The notes beneath the pieces were generated by a model. It did no database searches. It was not told the origin of the DNA and saw only the letters and a list, made by a program, of their open reading frames with translations. From Lachnospiraceae bacterium (GTDB lineage Bacteria > Bacillota > Clostridia > Lachnospirales > Lachnospiraceae), in the NCBI GenBank assembly GCA_910575565.1, contig CAJTFL010000019.1, positions 23,393 to 87,392 on the forward strand: a stretch of 64,000 nucleotides of DNA, written 5' to 3'. Every line of letters begins with the position of its first letter. Positions within the stretch are counted from its first letter, which is position 1. The position numbers were made by a program, and so were the translations under genes. Below, in pieces: positions 45,118 to 53,479 of this stretch.

Positions 45118-45145
45118 ACCAAAATTACCTGGGGGACATATGATA
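45118..45145 (+). promoter_or_regulatory. candidate sigma-K promoter for the collagen-like gene
   Basis: ACC at -35, a 16-bp gap and CATATGATA, which fits the CATAnnnTA -10 pattern of the late mother-cell sigma factor exactly. It lies about 90 bp before the start codon. Late mother-cell expression would suit an outer spore-layer protein. Confidence 0.45.
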
Positions 45146-45236
45146 TTGTAAGCCAGCTGGAAAAGCAGTTCGGTTGGGCGGACTGTCCGCGCAGAACGCG
45201 GTGTATCAGCTGGAAACAAATAGAGGGAGTGATGAT

Positions 45237-46742
45237 ATGTGTTATGATTCAATGGCTTCCGAGTTTGGAGGGAATTCGAGCTGCTGTGGAAGCTCGAATT
45301 GCTGTGAAGGTTCTGGGTGTGGGGAAAATATAAACTGTGGAAGTAATCAGAACTGCGCAAATAACCAGAACTGTGGTAATGGAGGATGCAGCGGGCTGAA
45401 TTCCTGCTGGAGGGGGCATCAGGGTTCTCCCGGCCCCCGGGGTCCTATGGGTCTTCCCGGCCCCCGGGGTCCTATGGGTCCTCCCGGCCCCCAGGGTCCT
45501 ATGGGTCTTCCCGGCCCCCAGGGTCCTATGGGTCCTTCCGGCCCCCAGGGTCCTATGGGTCCTCCCGGCTCCCAGGATCCTATCGGTTCTATTGGGTTGA
45601 GATTAAGCGAGGCGGAGGCCTATGATCCGAACCGGCAGTATCAGCAGGGGGATCTGGTTTACAGGAATGGCGCTTTATATCGTGCAAACAAGAATTTCCC
45701 GATAGGAGTGCCGGAAGTATCCCCGGACTTTGATCTGGTGGCTGCGGCAGGTCTTCCCGGACCAACTGGTCCTACCGGAGTTCAGGGTCCCCAGGGTTCT
45801 CAGAGGATTCCGGGTCCAGCCGGAGCCCAGGGTCCTCAGGGGATTCCAGGAGTCACCGGGCCTCAGGGTCCCCAAGGCCCTCAGGGTGTTCCAGGGGTTG
45901 CCGGTTCAGCCGGCTCCCAAGGTCTCCAGGGAGTGCCAGGAGCCACAGGCCCTGCGGGAGCGCCAGGAGCCACGGGAGCCACAGGCCCTGCGGGAGCGCC
46001 AGGAGCCACGGGAGCCACAGGCCCTGCGGGAGCGCCAGGAGCCACGGGAGCCACAGGCCCTGCGGGAGTGCCAGGAGCCACGGGGGCCACAGGACCTGCG
46101 GGAGCGCCAGGAGCCACGGGGGCCACAGGCCCTGCGGGAGCGCCAGGAGCCATGGGAGCCACAGGCCCTGCGGGAGCGCCAGGAGCCACGGGGGCCACAG
46201 GCCCTGCGGGAGCGCCAGGAGCTATGGGAGCCACAGGCCCTGCGGGAGTGCCAGGAGCCACAGGAGCCACAGGCCCTGCGGGAGCGCCAGGAGCCACGGG
46301 GGCCACAGGACCTGCTGGTACAGTGCCTGTGCTGCAGGCGTTGATGGCAGTTTGTGATGGGGCGCAGGCTCCGGGAAGGAATGGACTCATTTACTTTACC
46401 GAACCTTTGTTTATCACGGGCACGGATATTGCGCATCCTATGAATGTCGGTATGTTTTCTCTGGTGAAAAGCGGAACATATGAGATTTCGTATCATTCGG
46501 TTGGCACGAATGCGTCTTCTGCTTATCTGCCGGCTCTGGTCGGTTTGCATCTTACCGCTAATTATGATGTAATTCCTGGAACAACTTCCTTGGCGACCGT
46601 AACCGGGGAAGATTATAAGGTAGATCTTTCAGGGACTGCGTTTATCACGGCAGATGCCGTACCGGTTAAGATTGCCCTGATGACGGAGACCATGTATGGA
46701 CGGTTTACCAACACATCCGTAACCATCCGCAAGATGGATTAA
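45237..46742 (+). CDS. collagen-like Cys-rich spore-surface (BclA-like) protein candidate
   Basis: 501 residues. The N-terminus (about 12-62) is Cys/Asn/Gly-rich ([13 protein letters not shown] and similar; no signal peptide). Then come a first Gly-X-Y block (GPRGPMG, GPQGPMG), a non-collagen insert (about 122-168; [20 protein letters not shown], carbohydrate-binding-like), a long second Gly-X-Y block dominated by [12 protein letters not shown], and a C-terminal beta-rich domain of about 135 residues like the BclA/C1q-TNF trimerisation heads. This architecture is typical of exosporium filaments. The ATG follows GGGAG by 8 nt; the frame is open upstream but without a site. Confidence 0.8.
   Translation: MCYDSMASEFGGNSSCCGSSNCCEGSGCGENINCGSNQNCANNQNCGNGGCSGLNSCWRGHQGSPGPRGPMGLPGPRGPMGPPGPQGPMGLPGPQGPMGPSGPQGPMGPPGSQDPIGSIGLRLSEAEAYDPNRQYQQGDLVYRNGALYRANKNFPIGVPEVSPDFDLVAAAGLPGPTGPTGVQGPQGSQRIPGPAGAQGPQGIPGVTGPQGPQGPQGVPGVAGSAGSQGLQGVPGATGPAGAPGATGATGPAGAPGATGATGPAGAPGATGATGPAGVPGATGATGPAGAPGATGATGPAGAPGAMGATGPAGAPGATGATGPAGAPGAMGATGPAGVPGATGATGPAGAPGATGATGPAGTVPVLQALMAVCDGAQAPGRNGLIYFTEPLFITGTDIAHPMNVGMFSLVKSGTYEISYHSVGTNASSAYLPALVGLHLTANYDVIPGTTSLATVTGEDYKVDLSGTAFITADAVPVKIALMTETMYGRFTNTSVTIRKMD
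45951..46316 (+). repeat. ten 36-bp tandem repeats coding the collagen [12 protein letters not shown] unit
   Basis: CCTGCGGGAG recurs every 36 bp from 45951 to 46275, with a variant at 46311; each unit encodes four Gly-X-Y triplets. Units differ at a few positions ([12 protein letters not shown]). Such arrays change copy number readily by slippage. Confidence 0.9.
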
Positions 46743-46786
46743 GGATAACGAAACGGAAGAATCGATGAATGAGTCGATTTGCGAAA

Positions 46787-46814
46787 GGCCGGCCTAAAGT
46801 TTTACGGGCCGGCC
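46787..46814 (+). terminator. GGCCGGCC hairpin downstream of the collagen-like gene
   Basis: Two GGCCGGCC octamers, 12 bp apart, form a perfect very GC-rich stem about 45 bp after the stop codon. There is no U-tract, so a terminator role is uncertain; no convincing gene follows for 280 bp. Confidence 0.35.
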
Positions 46815-46948
46815 AAATTGGTTTGATTCTGGAGCTTGAATGCATTTGCGATGAGAATGCGGCATATGCCTTTACCGACGATACAGCAGGGATTCTTTTG
46901 TTCTATGGGAAAGTGTGTGCTTTGGAACAAAAAACGGGCGCTCCCTCA

Positions 46949-47006
46949 GCGGAAATCGATAAAGGAAAGTTCGTGCGGACACGATTTTCCTTTATGCGAT
47001 TCCCGC
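46949..47006. repeat. 58-bp near-perfect hairpin in the alaS upstream region
   Basis: GCGGAAATCG-ATAAAGGAAA pairs with its mirrored arm TTTTCCTTTAT-GCGATTCCCGC, and an inner TCGTG/ACACGA pairing caps it. It covers most of the otherwise empty stretch between the collagen-like gene and the next small gene. Confidence 0.55.
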
Positions 47007-47022
47007 CGGCTGAACTTTTTAC

Positions 47023-47051
47023 TTGAAAATTAAAATCCTCTATGTTACCAT
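47023..47051 (+). promoter_or_regulatory. possible promoter for the small membrane gene and alaS
   Basis: TTGAAA, a 17-bp spacer and TACCAT (weak -10), about 50 bp before the small gene. Confidence 0.35.
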
Positions 47052-47098
47052 AGTACGAGGTAGAAGTTTGTAAAATTTTCATTTTGGGAGGTTTTTCT

Positions 47099-47224
47099 AT
47101 GGCATTTTTTGCGCAGTTGATTTTTTATGTGATTAAAGCGGCATTTTTTGCGGTTTTAGCATATGCGGGGATTGTGTTGGGGAAAAAGTACAGGGATAAA
47201 AAAGATTTGCAGAAGAACAAATAG
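47099..47224 (+). CDS. 41-residue single-pass membrane peptide
   Basis: The ATG lies 7 nt after GGGAGG. The product begins MAFFAQLIFYVIKAAFFAVL, continues as one hydrophobic helix (about 5-28) and ends in a strongly charged tail (KKYRDKKDLQKNK), so the N-terminus is probably outside or in the membrane and the tail in the cytoplasm. It ends 18 nt before alaS and is likely co-transcribed. No family recognised. Confidence 0.7.
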   Translation: MAFFAQLIFYVIKAAFFAVLAYAGIVLGKKYRDKKDLQKNK

Positions 47225-47242
47225 GCTTGGAGGTAACGAGAG

Positions 47243-49963
47243 GTGGAAAATTATCAGGATTTTCTGAAATATGACCAGGCGGTTGCCCGGTATAAGGGAT
47301 GGCAGTCAGCTGGCAGCTTAACGGAGCGCCCCTTTGGGGTGAATGAGCTGAGGGAGGCGTTTCTGGCGTTTTTTGAGAGCAAGGGGCATCTAAGGCTGAA
47401 GAGCTTTTCTTTGGTTCCCCATAACGATAAAAGCCTTCTGCTGATTAATTCCGGCATGGCGCCCTTAAAGCCCTACTTCACCGGGCAGGAGATCCCACCG
47501 AGGACCAGGGTCACTACCTGCCAGAAGTGCATCCGCACCGGGGATATCGAAAATATCGGCAAGACGGACCGGCATGGGACTTTTTTTGAGATGCTGGGCA
47601 ATTTTTCTTTCGGGGATTACTTTAAGACGGAAGCCATCCACTGGTCCTGGGAGTTTTTAACCGGGGTGATTAAGCTGGATCCGGAGCGGCTGTATCCTTC
47701 CATCTACCAGGAGGACGACGAGGCCTATGCCATCTGGAATGAGCAGGTGGGGATCCCGGGAGAGCGGATTTTCCGTTTCGGCAAGGGGGATAATTTCTGG
47801 GAGCATGGTTCCGGCCCCTGCGGCCCCTGCTCGGAGATTTACTATGACCGGGGGGAGAAGTACGGGTGCGGAAAGCCTGGCTGTACGGTAGGCTGCGACT
47901 GCGACCGCTATATCGAGGTCTGGAACAATGTGTTTACCCAGTTTGACAATGACGGCCAGGGCCATTACGAAGAGCTGGAGCATAAAAATATCGATACTGG
48001 CATGGGCTTAGAGCGGCTTGGAGTGGTCGTCCAGGATGTGGATTCCCTGTTTACCGTGGATACGAACCTGGCTCTTTTGCAGAAGGTGTGCCAGATGGCC
48101 GGCAAGGAGTATAAGAAAAACCACGAGGACGATATTTCCCTTCGGATTGTGACGGATCATATTAAGTCCTGTACCTTTATGATTTCCGACGGCATTATGC
48201 CCTCCAATGAGGGCAGAGGCTATGTGCTTCGCCGTCTTCTGCGCCGCGCCGCCCGCCATGGGAGGAAGCTTGGCATCGAAGGAAAGTTCCTGGCGGCCTT
48301 AAGCAGCACGGTGATTGAACTGTCCAAGGGCGGATATCCGGAGCTGGACGAGAAAAAAGCCATGATCCACAAGGTGCTCACCGAGGAAGAGGACAAGTTT
48401 AATAAGGCCATTGACTTAGGGCTTGCTATCCTTGGAGAGATGGAAAAGGAGATGGAGGCGGCAGGGGAAACCACGCTTTCCGGCGAGAACGCTTTTAAGC
48501 TGTATGATACCTACGGCTTCCCCCTGGATCTGACGAAAGAGATTTTGGAGGAGAAGAACTTAAAGGTTGATGAGGAAGGCTTTTCCGCCTCGATGAAGGA
48601 ACAGAAAACCAAGGCCAGGGAGGCCAGGAAAACCACGAATTACATGGGAGCCGACGTAACGGTGTACCAGTCCATTGACCCGGCCATTACCACGGAGTTT
48701 ACCGGCTATGATAAGCTGGAGGGGCAGACAAGGATCCTGGCGCTGACCACGGAGGATGAGGTGGTGGAAGCCCTTACCGACGGCCAAAGGGGCACGGTGA
48801 TTGTGGGAGAGACCACGTTATATGCCACTATGGGCGGCCAGCAGGGCGATACGGGCTTAATTTCCGGGGCGGACGGAGAATTTAAGGTTGAAGAAACCAT
48901 CAAGCTCCAAGGGGGCAAAGTGGGCCATGTAGGGGTGATGGAAAAAGGGATGCTCCAGGTAGGGGAAGCCGTTTCCACGAAAGCGGACGGGGAAAAGCGT
49001 ATGGCTACGGCCAAGAATCACAGCGCTACCCATTTGCTACACAAAGCCCTGCGCACCGTCCTTGGGAGCCATGTGGAGCAGGCAGGCTCACTGGTGGCAG
49101 AGGATCGTCTCCGCTTTGACTTTACCCATTTCTCCGCCATGACTCCTGAGGAGCTAATGCGGGTGGAGGATATGGTGAATGCCCAGATCCAGGCGGCCCT
49201 GCCGGTAGTTACCCAGGTAATGGGGCTGGAGGAAGCAAAGAAGACGGGAGCCATGGCGCTGTTTAATGAAAAGTACGGTGAAAAAGTGCGGGTAGTGCGG
49301 ATGGGGGATTTTTCCACTGAGCTGTGCGGCGGAACCCATGTGGAAAATACCAGCGAAGTAGCATCCTTTAAGATCCTGTCCGAGGCAGGGATTGCTTCCG
49401 GCGTCCGCAGGATCGAGGCGCTGACTTCCAAGGGGCTTTTGCATTTCTACCAGGAGGAGGAAAAGGAGCTTATCCAGGCAGCCAAGGCGGCTAAGGCCAC
49501 CCCCGCAGGATTGGCGGATAAGATTGGGCAGATGATGGAGGAGATCAAGGCCCTACACGCGGAGAATGAGAAGCTGAAAAATAAGCTGGCCAAAGATTCC
49601 CTGGGCGATGTGATGGATCAGGTAAAGGAGATCAAGGGAGTGTCTTTCTTGGCCTCCCAGGCAGACGGCACGGACATGAACGGCTTGAGGAACTTAGGCG
49701 ACCAGATTAAGGAAAAGCTTGGGGACGGGGTGATTGTGCTGGCCTCTGTCGTCGAGGGGAAAGTAAACCTGATGGCGACGGCTACGGAGGGAGCCATGAA
49801 AAAGGGCGCCCACGCGGGGAACCTGATTAAGGGGATTGCCGGGTTTGTAGGCGGAGGCGGCGGAGGCCGGCCGAATATGGCCCAGGCCGGAGGGAAAAAT
49901 CCGGATGGGGTGGCAAAAGCCCTTGAGGAAGCCGCGGCTGTTTTGGAAGGGCAGCTGGGGTAA
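47243..49963 (+). CDS. alaS: alanyl-tRNA synthetase
   Basis: 906 residues. It charges tRNA-Ala. The class II catalytic core begins NELREAFLAFFESKGHLRLK and includes CQKCIRTGDIENIG and the GNFSFGDYFK motif. The editing domain has HSATHLLHKAL and ELCGGTHVENTSEV, and a C-terminal oligomerisation/DHHA1 domain ends in VGGGGGGRPNMAQAGG. The N-terminus carries about 33 residues (MENYQDFLKYDQAVARYKGW...) not found in typical AlaRS. The GTG start is 8 nt after GGAGGT. Confidence 0.97.
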   Translation: MENYQDFLKYDQAVARYKGWQSAGSLTERPFGVNELREAFLAFFESKGHLRLKSFSLVPHNDKSLLLINSGMAPLKPYFTGQEIPPRTRVTTCQKCIRTGDIENIGKTDRHGTFFEMLGNFSFGDYFKTEAIHWSWEFLTGVIKLDPERLYPSIYQEDDEAYAIWNEQVGIPGERIFRFGKGDNFWEHGSGPCGPCSEIYYDRGEKYGCGKPGCTVGCDCDRYIEVWNNVFTQFDNDGQGHYEELEHKNIDTGMGLERLGVVVQDVDSLFTVDTNLALLQKVCQMAGKEYKKNHEDDISLRIVTDHIKSCTFMISDGIMPSNEGRGYVLRRLLRRAARHGRKLGIEGKFLAALSSTVIELSKGGYPELDEKKAMIHKVLTEEEDKFNKAIDLGLAILGEMEKEMEAAGETTLSGENAFKLYDTYGFPLDLTKEILEEKNLKVDEEGFSASMKEQKTKAREARKTTNYMGADVTVYQSIDPAITTEFTGYDKLEGQTRILALTTEDEVVEALTDGQRGTVIVGETTLYATMGGQQGDTGLISGADGEFKVEETIKLQGGKVGHVGVMEKGMLQVGEAVSTKADGEKRMATAKNHSATHLLHKALRTVLGSHVEQAGSLVAEDRLRFDFTHFSAMTPEELMRVEDMVNAQIQAALPVVTQVMGLEEAKKTGAMALFNEKYGEKVRVVRMGDFSTELCGGTHVENTSEVASFKILSEAGIASGVRRIEALTSKGLLHFYQEEEKELIQAAKAAKATPAGLADKIGQMMEEIKALHAENEKLKNKLAKDSLGDVMDQVKEIKGVSFLASQADGTDMNGLRNLGDQIKEKLGDGVIVLASVVEGKVNLMATATEGAMKKGAHAGNLIKGIAGFVGGGGGGRPNMAQAGGKNPDGVAKALEEAAAVLEGQLG

Positions 49964-50018
49964 AAAGGGCACAAAAGTCGGCAAATGCAAAAAATATAAA
50001 ATTTTGGTTAAATTTTTC

Positions 50019-50046
50019 TTGACGTATGCTGATTTTATGCTATAAT
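50019..50046 (+). promoter_or_regulatory. rpsU promoter
   Basis: TTGACG, a 16-bp spacer and TATAAT, about 85 bp before the rpsU start. Confidence 0.8.
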
Positions 50047-50131
50047 TACAGCAGTGCTAAAATAAACCCAAACAGTTGTATTTGAAGTTTTATGCACAAA
50101 TACCGGACTGGAGGGAGGTTAGGTGTGAGCT

Positions 50132-50308
50132 ATGTCGAACGTGATTGTTAAGGATAACGAGAGTTTGGACAGCGCTTTACGCAGATTCAAAAGAAACTGT
50201 GCAAAGGCTGGCATTCAGCAGGAAATTCGCAAAAGAGAGCATTACGAGAAGCCAAGCGTAAGACGGAAGAAGAAGTCTGAAGCTGCTCGGAAGCGCAAGT
50301 ATAATTAA
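50132..50308 (+). CDS. rpsU: 30S ribosomal protein S21
   Basis: 58 residues, the normal length for this short basic protein: [40 protein letters not shown] and a Lys/Arg-rich tail. S21 helps mRNA base-pairing on the small subunit. AGGTG lies 6 nt before the ATG, with a stronger GGAGG somewhat far upstream. A terminator follows. Confidence 0.96.
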   Translation: MSNVIVKDNESLDSALRRFKRNCAKAGIQQEIRKREHYEKPSVRRKKKSEAARKRKYN

Positions 50309-50317
50309 TGCTTAAAT

Positions 50318-50352
50318 AGTCCTGGTTCCCTATGGGGAATCAGGGCTTTTTT
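50318..50352 (+). terminator. intrinsic terminator after rpsU
   Basis: AGTCCTG-GTTCCC pairs with GGGGAAT-CAGGGCT and ends in TTTTTT. Confidence 0.85.
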
Positions 50353-50425
50353 CGATCTGAAGGGTCTTCTATTTTCCTGCTTCCCTGCATAGGCTGTAAT
50401 AATGATTGCTTCCGGAGAATGCAGG

Positions 50426-50686
50426 GTGAAAAAGGAACGGGTCATCTCGGCGATGAAGCTTCCTATGGATGTGTTTTTAGGGGAGCTTGTGGTGTCGCTG
50501 ATTGGGCGCAGGGCAGTTTACGTGGAGAATTACCGGTCGATCCTATTTTATACGGATACCAGGCTTAAGCTGCAGGGGAAGGACTGCAAATTAACGGTGA
50601 CGGGGAAGCGGCTTTTTGTGGAGTATTACACGGGGGACAATATGAAGGTAACTGGGCTGATTGAATCCGTGGAGCTGGAAGCTTAA
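50426..50686 (+). CDS. yqfC: YqfC-family sporulation protein
   Basis: 86 residues of the YabP/YqfC family: MKLPMDVFLGELVVSLIGRR, then VENYRSILFYTDTRLKLQ and LFVEYYTGDNMKVTGLIESV. Made in the mother cell during sporulation in Bacillus subtilis; precise role unknown. The GTG at 50426 is 8 nt after GGAG; an in-frame ATG eight codons earlier lacks a site. It precedes yqfD as in other spore formers. Confidence 0.85.
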   Translation: MKKERVISAMKLPMDVFLGELVVSLIGRRAVYVENYRSILFYTDTRLKLQGKDCKLTVTGKRLFVEYYTGDNMKVTGLIESVELEA

Positions 50687-50727
50687 GGAAAGCATTTCCG
50701 GACACCCTAAGAAAGGCGGTAGCAAAA

Positions 50728-51966
50728 GTGGAATGGTTTCTCCGCAGATATCATGGGTTTATGGTGGTAAAGCTTAGGGGGTATTCCCCGGAGCGGTTTT
50801 TAAACCTTTGCAATGCCAGGGAAATCCCTGTGTGGAACTTAAAATACCGGGACGGAGGTTATGAGTTCTGCGTTGCCCTGGACAAATTTTTAAAGCTTCG
50901 CCCTTTAGCAAAGAAGTCCCATGTGCGCCTTGTGGTGAAGGAGCGCGTCGGCCTTCCCTTTTTCTTAAGGGAAAATCGAAAGCGTGTCGGTTTTTTGGCT
51001 GGGTTTGTCCTGTTTTTCCTGATGCTTTACGGCCTGTCCTTATTTTTGTGGGATATCCAGGTGGAAGGAAACCGGAAGTATACGTATGAGGTGCTGTCCG
51101 ACTATTTAAAGACCCAGGACGTTGTTTTGGGCATGAGGAAATCTAAGATTGATTGTGACAGCCTGGAAGCTTCCCTGAGGGATTACTTTCCGGAAATTAC
51201 CTGGGCAGCCGCCAGGGTGTCCGGAACAAGGCTTCTGATCTCCATTAAGGAGAATGAGGTCCTTTCCCGGATCCCAGAAAAAGACGAGACGCCCTGCGAT
51301 CTGGTGGCCTCCAGGGCAGGGGTGGTTTCCGGACTGGTGGTCAGGCAGGGGAAGGCCAAGGTCAAGGAGGGGGAGCAGGTGGAGGAAGGCCAGGTGCTAA
51401 TCAGCGGGGCCATCCCTATTTATGACGACAGCGGGCAGTTAAAGGAGATCCATTACGTCAGGGCCGACGGCGATGTGGTGGCCGATACGGAATATAGACT
51501 GTCTGAAACCTTTCCCAGGCTCTATACGGCGGAGGCGGAAACCGGCAGGAAGAAACAGGGGATTTTCATCAAAGCAGGGCCGTGGTCCGGCACTTTCCTC
51601 CTTCCCTCAAAAGAAGGCGAGGAATGGGTATACTTAACCCAGGAGCATCAGGCAAAGGTGTTTGCCAATTTGTACCTTCCCATTTATTGGGGGATTATCC
51701 GGGGGCGCCAGGTGGTCCGCTATGAGCGGTTTTACACAGAAGATGAGGAAAATTTGGTTTCCGAGGGAATTTATCGGAATTTTGTGAAAAATTTAGAAGA
51801 AAAGGGGGTACAAATAATCGAAAATAATGTTAAAATACTAGAGGATGAAGCTGTGTGCAGGATGGAGGGAACGATAAAGGCCCGCCAGCCCATTACCCAG
51901 GTTCAGCGGATCACAGATTTGGAGGAGACCAAAGAGCTAGATGAGCATAGTGGAGAACATGATTGA
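50728..51966 (+). CDS. yqfD: sporulation protein YqfD
   Basis: 412 residues. A cytoplasmic N-terminal part is followed by a membrane helix (about 87-108; GFLAGFVLFFLMLYGLSLFL) and a large C-terminal domain containing the FtsQ-like/POTRA-type stretch WDIQVEGNRKYTYEVLSDYL. The GTG start has an AAAGGCGG site. It overlaps phoH by 26 nt. A mother-cell sporulation role is known for the family; the mechanism is not. Confidence 0.88.
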   Translation: MEWFLRRYHGFMVVKLRGYSPERFLNLCNAREIPVWNLKYRDGGYEFCVALDKFLKLRPLAKKSHVRLVVKERVGLPFFLRENRKRVGFLAGFVLFFLMLYGLSLFLWDIQVEGNRKYTYEVLSDYLKTQDVVLGMRKSKIDCDSLEASLRDYFPEITWAAARVSGTRLLISIKENEVLSRIPEKDETPCDLVASRAGVVSGLVVRQGKAKVKEGEQVEEGQVLISGAIPIYDDSGQLKEIHYVRADGDVVADTEYRLSETFPRLYTAEAETGRKKQGIFIKAGPWSGTFLLPSKEGEEWVYLTQEHQAKVFANLYLPIYWGIIRGRQVVRYERFYTEDEENLVSEGIYRNFVKNLEEKGVQIIENNVKILEDEAVCRMEGTIKARQPITQVQRITDLEETKELDEHSGEHD

Positions 51967-52948
51967 CATTCCGGTTGAACACGAGAGAAATGTATGCGGC
52001 CAGTTTGATGCATATTTAAAGAAGATCGAGAAGACGCTCCATGTCACCATGGTAAACCGTGACGGGGCTTTAAAGATCATCGGGCCTAAGCAGGGCGTTG
52101 ACCGGGCAAAAAGCGTATTCCAAAACCTGATTGAGCTGTCCCGCCGGGGCAATGCCATCGGGGAGCAGAACGTGGATTACGCCCTTTCCTTATCTTTTAC
52201 CGAGGATGACGGGCAGATTTTGGAGATCGATCAGGACATTATCTGCCGGACGGCTGCGGGGAGGCCCATAAAGCCGAAAACCATGGGGCAGAAGCAGTAT
52301 GTGGACGCCATCCGGGAAAAGATGATCGTATTCGGCATCGGCCCTGCGGGGACGGGGAAAACCTACCTGGCCATGGCCATGGCGATACAGGCGTTTAAAA
52401 GCGGAGAGGTGGGAAGGATCATCTTAACCCGCCCGGCCATTGAAGCGGGGGAAAAGCTTGGGTTTCTGCCGGGTGACTTGCAGAGCAAGATTGATCCTTA
52501 CCTGCGTCCCCTTTACGACGCCCTTTACCAGATTATGGGTCCGGAAAGCTATCTCCATAATTCGGAGAAAGGCCTGATTGAGGTAGCCCCCCTGGCTTAT
52601 ATGCGGGGGCGGACATTGGACAATGCCTACATCATTTTGGATGAGGCCCAGAATACTACCCCGGCCCAGATGAAGATGTTCCTTACCCGGATTGGCTTTG
52701 GGTCAAAGGTGATTGTCACTGGGGATCAAACCCAGAAGGATCTTCCGGGAGGGGCGGCAAGCGGCCTGGATACGGCCTTAAAGGTGCTTAAACGGATTGA
52801 TGACATCGGCTTTTGCCGCTTAACCAGCCAGGATGTGGTGCGCCATCCCCTGGTGCAGAAAATCGTACAGGCTTACGATGAGTATGAATCCAAGAGCCAG
52901 GGAAAAGATCTGGCAAAGAGGCCGGGTAAGGAGCGGAAATTCCGTTAA
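51941..52948 (+). CDS. phoH: PhoH-family ATPase
   Basis: 335 residues. An N-terminal KH-like region (VTMVNRDGALKIIGPKQGVD) precedes the P-loop NTPase with Walker A GIGPAGTGKTYLAMAMA, then GEKLGFLPGDLQSKIDPYL and Walker B NAYIILDEAQNTTPAQMKMF, and sensor VIVTGDQTQKDLP. Linked to RNA metabolism together with YbeY, the next gene. The start overlaps yqfD; a later in-frame ATG at 51959 is possible. Confidence 0.94.
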   Translation: MSIVENMIDIPVEHERNVCGQFDAYLKKIEKTLHVTMVNRDGALKIIGPKQGVDRAKSVFQNLIELSRRGNAIGEQNVDYALSLSFTEDDGQILEIDQDIICRTAAGRPIKPKTMGQKQYVDAIREKMIVFGIGPAGTGKTYLAMAMAIQAFKSGEVGRIILTRPAIEAGEKLGFLPGDLQSKIDPYLRPLYDALYQIMGPESYLHNSEKGLIEVAPLAYMRGRTLDNAYIILDEAQNTTPAQMKMFLTRIGFGSKVIVTGDQTQKDLPGGAASGLDTALKVLKRIDDIGFCRLTSQDVVRHPLVQKIVQAYDEYESKSQGKDLAKRPGKERKFR

Positions 52949-52981
52949 ACGGGACGGGAAACAGGACGGAGAGGACAAGGT

Positions 52982-53479
52982 ATGACGATTAACTTTGAAG
53001 ATGAGACAGGAAAAGCGCTGGATTTGCCCGTTAAAGAGATTATCGAAGAGATTGTGGCGGAAGCGCTGGACTATGAAGGCTGTCCGTATGAAGCGGAGGT
53101 TTCGGTGGTGCTGACGGACAATGAAGAGATACGCAGGCTGAATAAGGAATACCGGGACATTGACCGGCCTACGGACGTGCTTTCATTTCCCATGCTGGAA
53201 TATCCTGCGCCTTCCGATTTTTCCCAGGCGGAGGAGGGTTATGAGGACTGCTTTAACCCGGAGACGGGGGAGCTGATGCTGGGGGATATTATCCTTTCGG
53301 CGGACAAGGTTAAGGAGCAGGCAAGGCTTTACGGCCATTCCCAGGCCAGGGAGCTGGCGTTTTTGGTGGCCCACAGTATGCTTCACCTATGCGGCTATGA
53401 CCATATGGAGGATCAGGAACGGGCGGAGATGGAAAGAAGGCAGGAAGAAATTTTAGGGCTTAGGGGGTACAGAAGATGA
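52982..53479 (+). CDS. ybeY: endoribonuclease YbeY (16S rRNA maturation factor)
   Basis: 165 residues. The zinc-binding motif HSMLHLCGYDHMEDQERAEM (His-x3-His-x5-His) and RPTDVLSFPMLEY are diagnostic. It takes part in 16S 3'-end processing and ribosome quality control. A 12-residue acidic insert (SQAEEGYEDCFNPETGE) is somewhat longer than average. Its stop overlaps the next start (ATGA). Confidence 0.94.
   Translation: MTINFEDETGKALDLPVKEIIEEIVAEALDYEGCPYEAEVSVVLTDNEEIRRLNKEYRDIDRPTDVLSFPMLEYPAPSDFSQAEEGYEDCFNPETGELMLGDIILSADKVKEQARLYGHSQARELAFLVAHSMLHLCGYDHMEDQERAEMERRQEEILGLRGYRR

Noticed and set aside
45951..46316. Regular 36-bp period as a possible CRISPR array
   Set aside because: Repeats are contiguous without spacers and code for collagen triplets.
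45881..46550. Two long minus-strand frames opposite the collagen-like gene
   Set aside because: They are the complement of the 36-bp Gly-X-Y repeats; open only because the repeat has no stop in those frames. No ribosome-binding sites.
46769..47026. An 85-codon frame after the collagen-like gene
   Set aside because: No ribosome-binding site, composition unlike the neighbours, and it is made largely of two hairpin sequences.
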